35,876 nucleotides of DNA from Alphaproteobacteria bacterium (lineage in GTDB: Bacteria; Pseudomonadota; Alphaproteobacteria; Caulobacterales; Aquidulcibacteraceae). Positions 31,566-35,876 of the stretch are shown in pieces; the stretch's first letter is position 1; each line of letters starts with the position of its first letter. Below the pieces are notes generated by a model. That model made no database searches. It had not been told where the DNA came from and worked only from the letters and a program-made list of their open reading frames with translations. The stretch is taken from assembly GCA_026400735.1 (NCBI GenBank), contig JAPLOL010000065.1, forward strand, positions 1-35,876. The letters run 5' to 3'. A program made the translations under genes and the position numbers.

Positions 31566-33248
31566 ATGGATTTATGCTGCATGACGACGACGACGCCTGA
31601 AGCCGAACGTAGCGGCGATCCCGGTGCGATGATCGGACTCCTCGGCTTGATCGTTGCTGGCCTTTGGGTGCTCGGCAGTATTGCCGGCGCAATCGTCCTG
31701 ATCGGCCCCGAGAAAATCGGCTCGCTCACAATTCCCGAATTCGGCGCAGTCGGCGCCGTGACCATTCTTCCCGCGCTTATGGCCGTCTTCTCCGGCCTCG
31801 CAGCACGCGACAGCGCCCGCGCCCGCTCCGAAGCCAGCCGTCTCGCCGACGCAGCCGATCGGCTCATGAACCCAGAGCGCAGCGCCGAGAGCGCAGCGCG
31901 CGCCCTCGCCGAATCCGTTCGCGGTGAGATCAACCAACTCGATCAAGCGCTGCTGCAAACCTTGAAGCGTCTCCAAGACGTCGAAGGTCAGATCTCACGC
32001 CAAGCCAAAGCCGTCGACGACATGTCCGACCAAGCCAAGGCCGGCGCGAACCAGATGATCGTCGGCATGGAGCGCGAGCGCGAAGAGCTGATGCGCATCT
32101 CCCGCGACCTCACGAGCCAAGCGCAGAACATCGGCGACTCCATCGGCAAGCACACCAGCTCGATCTCCGAAGCTGCGCGCGTCGCCGAAGCCGAAGTCCG
32201 CGCCGCCGACCAAGCGCTCGACCACCGCCTCACCTCCTTCGGAGCCGCCGCCGCGCTCATCTCCGATCGCACCAACGGCCTCTCCAGCGCCGCACAAGCC
32301 AGCGCCGACTCCGCGCTCCGGCTTGAGCACGCTTTGTCGAACGCACTCGAAGTGCTCGCCAAAGCCACCAGCCTCACCGACGCCGCGCGCCAATCCGCCG
32401 AAGCCGCGACGTACGCCGCCAACTCCACTGCCGGCGCCGTGCGCGACACCACACACCGCGCCATCGATGACGCCAAGCGCGCCGCCGAACTCATTCGCGG
32501 CGAAGCCGTCAACGTCGAACGCGAAGCCGCCATTGCGCTTGAACGCCTGCGCGACGCCGCCAACGCCGCACGCGTCGCTGCCCGCGGCGCACGCGATGCC
32601 GTCGGCGACGATGAGTCCGCGCCCGGATACGATCGCTCGTGGCGCGACGAAGCGCAGGATCCGCTCGAACTGCCGCCCGCGCGCAATCGAAACGACCCGC
32701 CGCCGCCCATGTTCGGCGACGCGCCACCCGAGCAACAACAACCGCAACAACGCCAACGCGCGCCCGCGCCCGCCGCTGATAAACCCGTGCCCGGCGATTG
32801 GACCTGGCGCGATCTTCTCTCCAACGTCGACGGTCCCGAACAAGGCGCGCCGCCAGCCGCACCGCGCCGCGAACCGGCCGCCGATCCTGTCGCGCACCTG
32901 CGCCGTCAAATCGCCGAGCCGCGCACGCAAGCGCTGCCGATCGTCGAAACCATCGAACATGCAGGCCTGCGCCTAGACGACGTGTTCTCCCCGTCAGCAC
33001 TCGAACGCATCGCCCAACGCGCCCGCTCCGGCACGCAAGCGCGCCGCCGCGCCGTTCGTGACGCGGCGCCAGAAGCTGCGCGCCGCATGGGCGACTTCCT
33101 CAACCGCGACGCCAACGCCAACCAAGAAGCGATGCTCTTCCTGCGCAACGACGGCGCCCGCATCGCCGAACAAATCGGCCGCGGCCGCGCCCAAATGAAC
33201 GCCGAAGTGACGCGCGCATTTCTGCTGATCGACGCAGCCGCGGGCTAG
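31566..33248 (+). CDS. Membrane-anchored coiled-coil protein, possible TipN-like polarity factor
   Basis: 560 residues (an ATG at 31581 would give 555). Two N-terminal membrane segments (about 22-46 and 58-80) are followed by a long Ala/Glu/Arg-rich coiled coil (about 82-345). A Pro/Gln-rich linker (about 365-425, PPEQQQPQQRQ) and a separate C-terminal domain follow (about 455-560: IEHAGLRLDDVFSPSALERI, RRRAVRDAAPEAARRMGDFL, RAFLLIDAAAG). Two TMs plus a coiled coil is the layout of Caulobacter TipN, but this protein is shorter and the C-terminal domain was not compared. A structural or polar-landmark role is plausible only. The downstream small membrane gene begins 10 bases later. Confidence 0.6.
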   Translation: MDLCCMTTTTPEAERSGDPGAMIGLLGLIVAGLWVLGSIAGAIVLIGPEKIGSLTIPEFGAVGAVTILPALMAVFSGLAARDSARARSEASRLADAADRLMNPERSAESAARALAESVRGEINQLDQALLQTLKRLQDVEGQISRQAKAVDDMSDQAKAGANQMIVGMEREREELMRISRDLTSQAQNIGDSIGKHTSSISEAARVAEAEVRAADQALDHRLTSFGAAAALISDRTNGLSSAAQASADSALRLEHALSNALEVLAKATSLTDAARQSAEAATYAANSTAGAVRDTTHRAIDDAKRAAELIRGEAVNVEREAAIALERLRDAANAARVAARGARDAVGDDESAPGYDRSWRDEAQDPLELPPARNRNDPPPPMFGDAPPEQQQPQQRQRAPAPAADKPVPGDWTWRDLLSNVDGPEQGAPPAAPRREPAADPVAHLRRQIAEPRTQALPIVETIEHAGLRLDDVFSPSALERIAQRARSGTQARRRAVRDAAPEAARRMGDFLNRDANANQEAMLFLRNDGARIAEQIGRGRAQMNAEVTRAFLLIDAAAG

Positions 33249-33258
33249 TCGACGTTAA

Positions 33259-33561
33259 ATGAACGTCAGACGCGAGCCCAACTTCGTTCGAGATGGCCTG
33301 CGGAACACCGGCGCCATAGTTCTAGCGACGGTCGTGGCGTTGCTTGTGGTGCAGCCGAGCGCGCTGCTTCATCAAACAGTCCGTGAATGGGTCACCTTCT
33401 TTATCAGCGCACCGTTTGGTGGCTTCGCGATTTCAGGCATGTCTTGGCTCGTCGATCGCGGACTACCTCAACTCGTCGGCGAGCGAGGGGTGCGCCTGAT
33501 GGGTTGGCTCTTCGTCACGGGCTTGCTTGTCGCGATCTTCTATAGAATGTTGTTCAGCTAA
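33259..33561 (+). CDS. Small membrane protein, unknown function
   Basis: 100 residues with hydrophobic segments in AIVLATVVALLVVQP, WVTFFISAPFGGFAISGMSWL and LMGWLFVTGLLVAIFY. It starts 10 bases after the coiled-coil gene and is probably translated from the same mRNA. No family is recognised. The stop TAA overlaps the stop of the convergent gene by three bases (33558-33561, CTAA). Confidence 0.6.
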   Translation: MNVRREPNFVRDGLRNTGAIVLATVVALLVVQPSALLHQTVREWVTFFISAPFGGFAISGMSWLVDRGLPQLVGERGVRLMGWLFVTGLLVAIFYRMLFS

Positions 33562-34352
33562 CGCGGCACAACACCTAGAATATTCGGCAGCGGCCAAGCC
33601 TGCGCATTATCGTCGTTCTCGTTGAACCCCGTTTCGTAACTCCCAAAGCGTTCAATCACTTCGCCGCCCGCGCCGCGCGCAACCAAAGTCGCCTCCGGCC
33701 CGCCTTCCATATACATCGCCCGCGCGATCCCGAGCGGCAACGCCCGTACCGCATCTACGAAATCATGCACACTCAGCGGCGAGCGCGCGTGCAGAAACAA
33801 AATCTTCCCGTCCCCATCCTGCGCCACACACGCCGTCGACCACATCCGCGGCTGCTGACTCCAAACATTGCGCCCTTGGCACGAAACCATCCGGATCGAC
33901 TGCAGCGCATTCTCATGCGCACTCGCCTCAAACGCATCGCACGACGTGTCCAGCAAACGCGCACTCTCCGCGCCAAACACCAACACACTGCGATCCGCGC
34001 TCATCGCCGGCTGCACCACGCGCCCATCGGCCTTCGCAAATCCAACCGGCAACCGGTTCGTGCGAAACATCCCCGCATTCGTCGCCGCAACCAGCCCGCG
34101 CTCATCCGCCCACTGCCGCCCCGTACGCGGCGCAACACCCATCGCGCCCGCCAGCAGCAACACAAACCGATTAAACGCTGGATCAATGCGCACCACATCC
34201 AGCCGTCGATCACCCATGGTCGAAGCAACCCGCGCCGTCGCATGCTCAAGCCCCGGCCTCAGCGTGCGCCACGCAACATCCGCATGAGCCGGCGCGGCAA
34301 AGCCGACACCCGCCGCCAACACCGCTCGCCGTGTAACAATCCCTCGCGCCAT
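33558..34352 (-). CDS. Exported phosphodiester glycosidase (NAGPA/DUF2233) family protein
   Basis: 264 residues from the ATG at 34352. A twin-Arg-like leader TRRAVLAAGVGFAAPAHA precedes the mature part. Family blocks are LDVVRIDPAFNRFVLLLA, LVAATNAGMFR (the N-x-G-x-F region), LPVGFAKADGRVV, ILFLHARSPLSVHDFVDAVRAL and the catalytic-region motif MYMEGGPEATL. These proteins are related to the enzyme that uncovers mannose-6-phosphate; bacterial members probably act on phosphodiester-linked sugars in the periplasm. The start 21 bases upstream (34373) adds a Cys-rich stretch and is not favoured. Confidence 0.82.
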   Translation of the reverse strand: MARGIVTRRAVLAAGVGFAAPAHADVAWRTLRPGLEHATARVASTMGDRRLDVVRIDPAFNRFVLLLAGAMGVAPRTGRQWADERGLVAATNAGMFRTNRLPVGFAKADGRVVQPAMSADRSVLVFGAESARLLDTSCDAFEASAHENALQSIRMVSCQGRNVWSQQPRMWSTACVAQDGDGKILFLHARSPLSVHDFVDAVRALPLGIARAMYMEGGPEATLVARGAGGEVIERFGSYETGFNENDDNAQAWPLPNILGVVPR

Positions 34353-34392
34353 GCGCGCACAGCGCACGCACAAAACGGCGCTAGTTTGACGC

Positions 34393-35876
34393 CTAACCCT
34401 TCGCCGCGATCGCGCTCAACTCTTCCAGGTCGAGATCGTGCTCAAGATCATGCAGCGTCTCATCATCGATCTGCCCGGCGCGATGCAACCGCACCAATTC
34501 CTCACGCCCAGCCTTCACAGCCGCAAGGATCACATTGAAGTGCGACGCGATCGCCGTGTCGCGCTCCTCCGCCGTGCCGCTAAACGTCGACACCACATGC
34601 GCCCGGCGCTTGTAGCGCTCCAGCAATTGCGGATGCACGAGCTTGCCCTCCGCATCGTGCGCATGCCGCTCCACCGCCGCGTATTGCACCTGCATCATCG
34701 CCGCTTCCGCCTCGAACAACCCAAGCGCCGGTTTTGCGTTCTCATCCTCTTTCAAACCCGCCAAGCCGATAACCATCCCCAGCGTCGTCCCCTGCAGCAG
34801 CACCGTGAACAGGATCACCGCGAACGCCGTCACCAGCATCAAATCGCGCCCCGGCATCGTGTCCGGCAATGTGAGCGCAACCGCCAACGTCACCACGCCG
34901 CGCATCCCCGCCCAACTCATCACCAGCGCGCCGCGCGGCCCAAGCGGCTCCGCGCGCTTCACACCCGCAGCCTTCAGCACTGCCAAGATCACATCAGAAC
35001 CATAGAGCCAGACAAACCGCGCCACCGTCACCGCCGCGACGATCGCCAACACAGTCGGCCCCATGCTCTCGACCACAACCCCAAGCCCGCCGACGCGATC
35101 CAAAACCCCGCGCAGCGAAAATCCGATCAGGATGAACACTGCCGCTTCCATCAAGAAGATCGTCACCCGCCAGAATGAGCCGCCGCGTATGCGCGTGCTC
35201 GCGCTGAACACAACGTGCTGATACCAGCCGCACACAAGCCCAGTCGTCACCGTCGCGATCACGCCAGAGACGTTGACCATCTCCGCGGCAAGATACGAAA
35301 CCCAGCACAGCAGGATCGACGTCGCGATCACCAATTGCTCGTCCGCGAGTTTGCGCGTCACCAGCACCCAAGCCGCGCCAATCGCGCCGCCAACAACGAC
35401 GCCGCCAATCACCAGCATCGAAAACTGGCCGACCGCATCACCAATGCTGAACGCGCCCGTCACTACCGCCGCCACTGCAAAGCGCACAAGCACCAGACCT
35501 GTCGCGTCATTCAGCAGGCTCTCGCCTTCAAGCAATGTCGTCAGCCGCCGTGGCAGCTTCACCCGCGCCAACACAGCACGCGCCGCAATCGCATCCGGCG
35601 GCGAGACAATCGCGCCCAACGCCACGCACGCGGCCCAAGGCAAGTCCGGCACAAGCCACTTAGTCACCACCGCGACCACAACGGTCGTGAACAACACCGC
35701 GCCGATCGCCAGCGAAAGAATGCCCGTCAGATGCCGCTTGAACGAAGCCAGCGCCGTGAACCACGCGCCGTCCATCAACAGCGGTGGCAAAAAGATCACC
35801 AACACCAATTCCGGATCAAGCGTGACCTCCGGCAACCCGGGAATAAACGCCAGCGCGCCCCCGCCCGCCAACATCG
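34393..35876 (-). CDS. CPA1 family Na+/H+ antiporter, N-terminus cut by window end
   Basis: At least 493 residues; the frame runs out of the window, and homologues have roughly 25 more residues at the N-terminus. Many membrane helices (about 11 visible). The CPA1 signature LEGESLLNDATGLVLVRFA carries the Asn-Asp ion-binding pair typical of electroneutral exchangers. VALGAIVSPPDAIAA and the late Arg-rich MRGVVTLAVALTLP helix are also standard. A cytoplasmic tail of about 115 residues (from about 380, EDENAKPALGLFEAEAAMM...) is helical and acidic. It is likely used in Na+ or pH homeostasis. The gene sits 40 bases from the NAGPA-family gene start, possibly upstream in the same transcript. Confidence 0.9.
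   Translation of the reverse strand, partial: MLAGGGALAFIPGLPEVTLDPELVLVIFLPPLLMDGAWFTALASFKRHLTGILSLAIGAVLFTTVVVAVVTKWLVPDLPWAACVALGAIVSPPDAIAARAVLARVKLPRRLTTLLEGESLLNDATGLVLVRFAVAAVVTGAFSIGDAVGQFSMLVIGGVVVGGAIGAAWVLVTRKLADEQLVIATSILLCWVSYLAAEMVNVSGVIATVTTGLVCGWYQHVVFSASTRIRGGSFWRVTIFLMEAAVFILIGFSLRGVLDRVGGLGVVVESMGPTVLAIVAAVTVARFVWLYGSDVILAVLKAAGVKRAEPLGPRGALVMSWAGMRGVVTLAVALTLPDTMPGRDLMLVTAFAVILFTVLLQGTTLGMVIGLAGLKEDENAKPALGLFEAEAAMMQVQYAAVERHAHDAEGKLVHPQLLERYKRRAHVVSTFSGTAEERDTAIASHFNVILAAVKAGREELVRLHRAGQIDDETLHDLEHDLDLEELSAIAAKG

Overview
The window reads as a chromosomal segment of a GC-rich alphaproteobacterium. It has the look of Caulobacterales or Hyphomonadaceae: a DivK-like single-domain regulator beside a hybrid kinase, a DUF4282 protein, a SPINDLY-type glycosyltransferase, two c-di-GMP enzymes and a large autotransporter. 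The placement is inferred from gene content only. Genes are tightly packed. Several convergent pairs share or abut their stop codons, twice through the tetramer CTAG.

Left part (1-9818): ordinary, mostly short genes. They are the end of a VWA-domain protein, a small membrane protein, a lipocalin lipoprotein divergent from a catalytically degenerate serine-hydrolase homologue, a Gly-rich membrane protein, a TIR-like domain on a membrane anchor, a Nudix hydrolase, a broken SDR gene, and a DUF4282 protein. Then come a likely NnrU/Hpt/thioesterase operon, tRNA-Lys(CUU), a lipoprotein and a soluble PAS-PAS hybrid histidine kinase.

Centre (10097-21952): the striking part. A 2104-residue protein consists almost entirely of 262 back-to-back octapeptides, consensus L/F-T/S-x-T-Q-I/V-x-A, with only five residues at each end outside the array. 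One unit has six residues; the rest have eight. A second layer of order lies on top. Octads lacking the central Gln recur every 3 or 4 octads, and an acidic D/N-x-x-E/D octad recurs every 7, 10, 14, 17, 21 or 24 octads. The last third is three copies of a 24-octad (576 bp) super-unit. The next gene on the same strand encodes a TPR plus GT41 (OGT/SPINDLY-like) glycosyltransferase. Its plausible acceptor is the Ser/Thr-rich array, which also holds about 40 N-x-S/T sequons. A palindromic repeat then separates this gene from a convergent 1074-residue autotransporter with Asp-rich loops.

Right part (22230-35876): signalling and envelope genes. There is a CHASE4-GGDEF-EAL protein, a GNAT protein divergent from it across an AT-rich region with a clean palindrome, a REC-GGDEF-EAL protein, a REC-only regulator, and a membrane hybrid kinase cotranscribed with that regulator. 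A MerC-like small protein, a membrane-anchored coiled-coil protein with a small membrane partner, a phosphodiester-glycosidase-like protein and a CPA1 Na+/H+ antiporter cut by the window edge complete it. The surface proteins and c-di-GMP enzymes suggest a surface or attachment theme, but nothing in the sequence directly links them in regulation.
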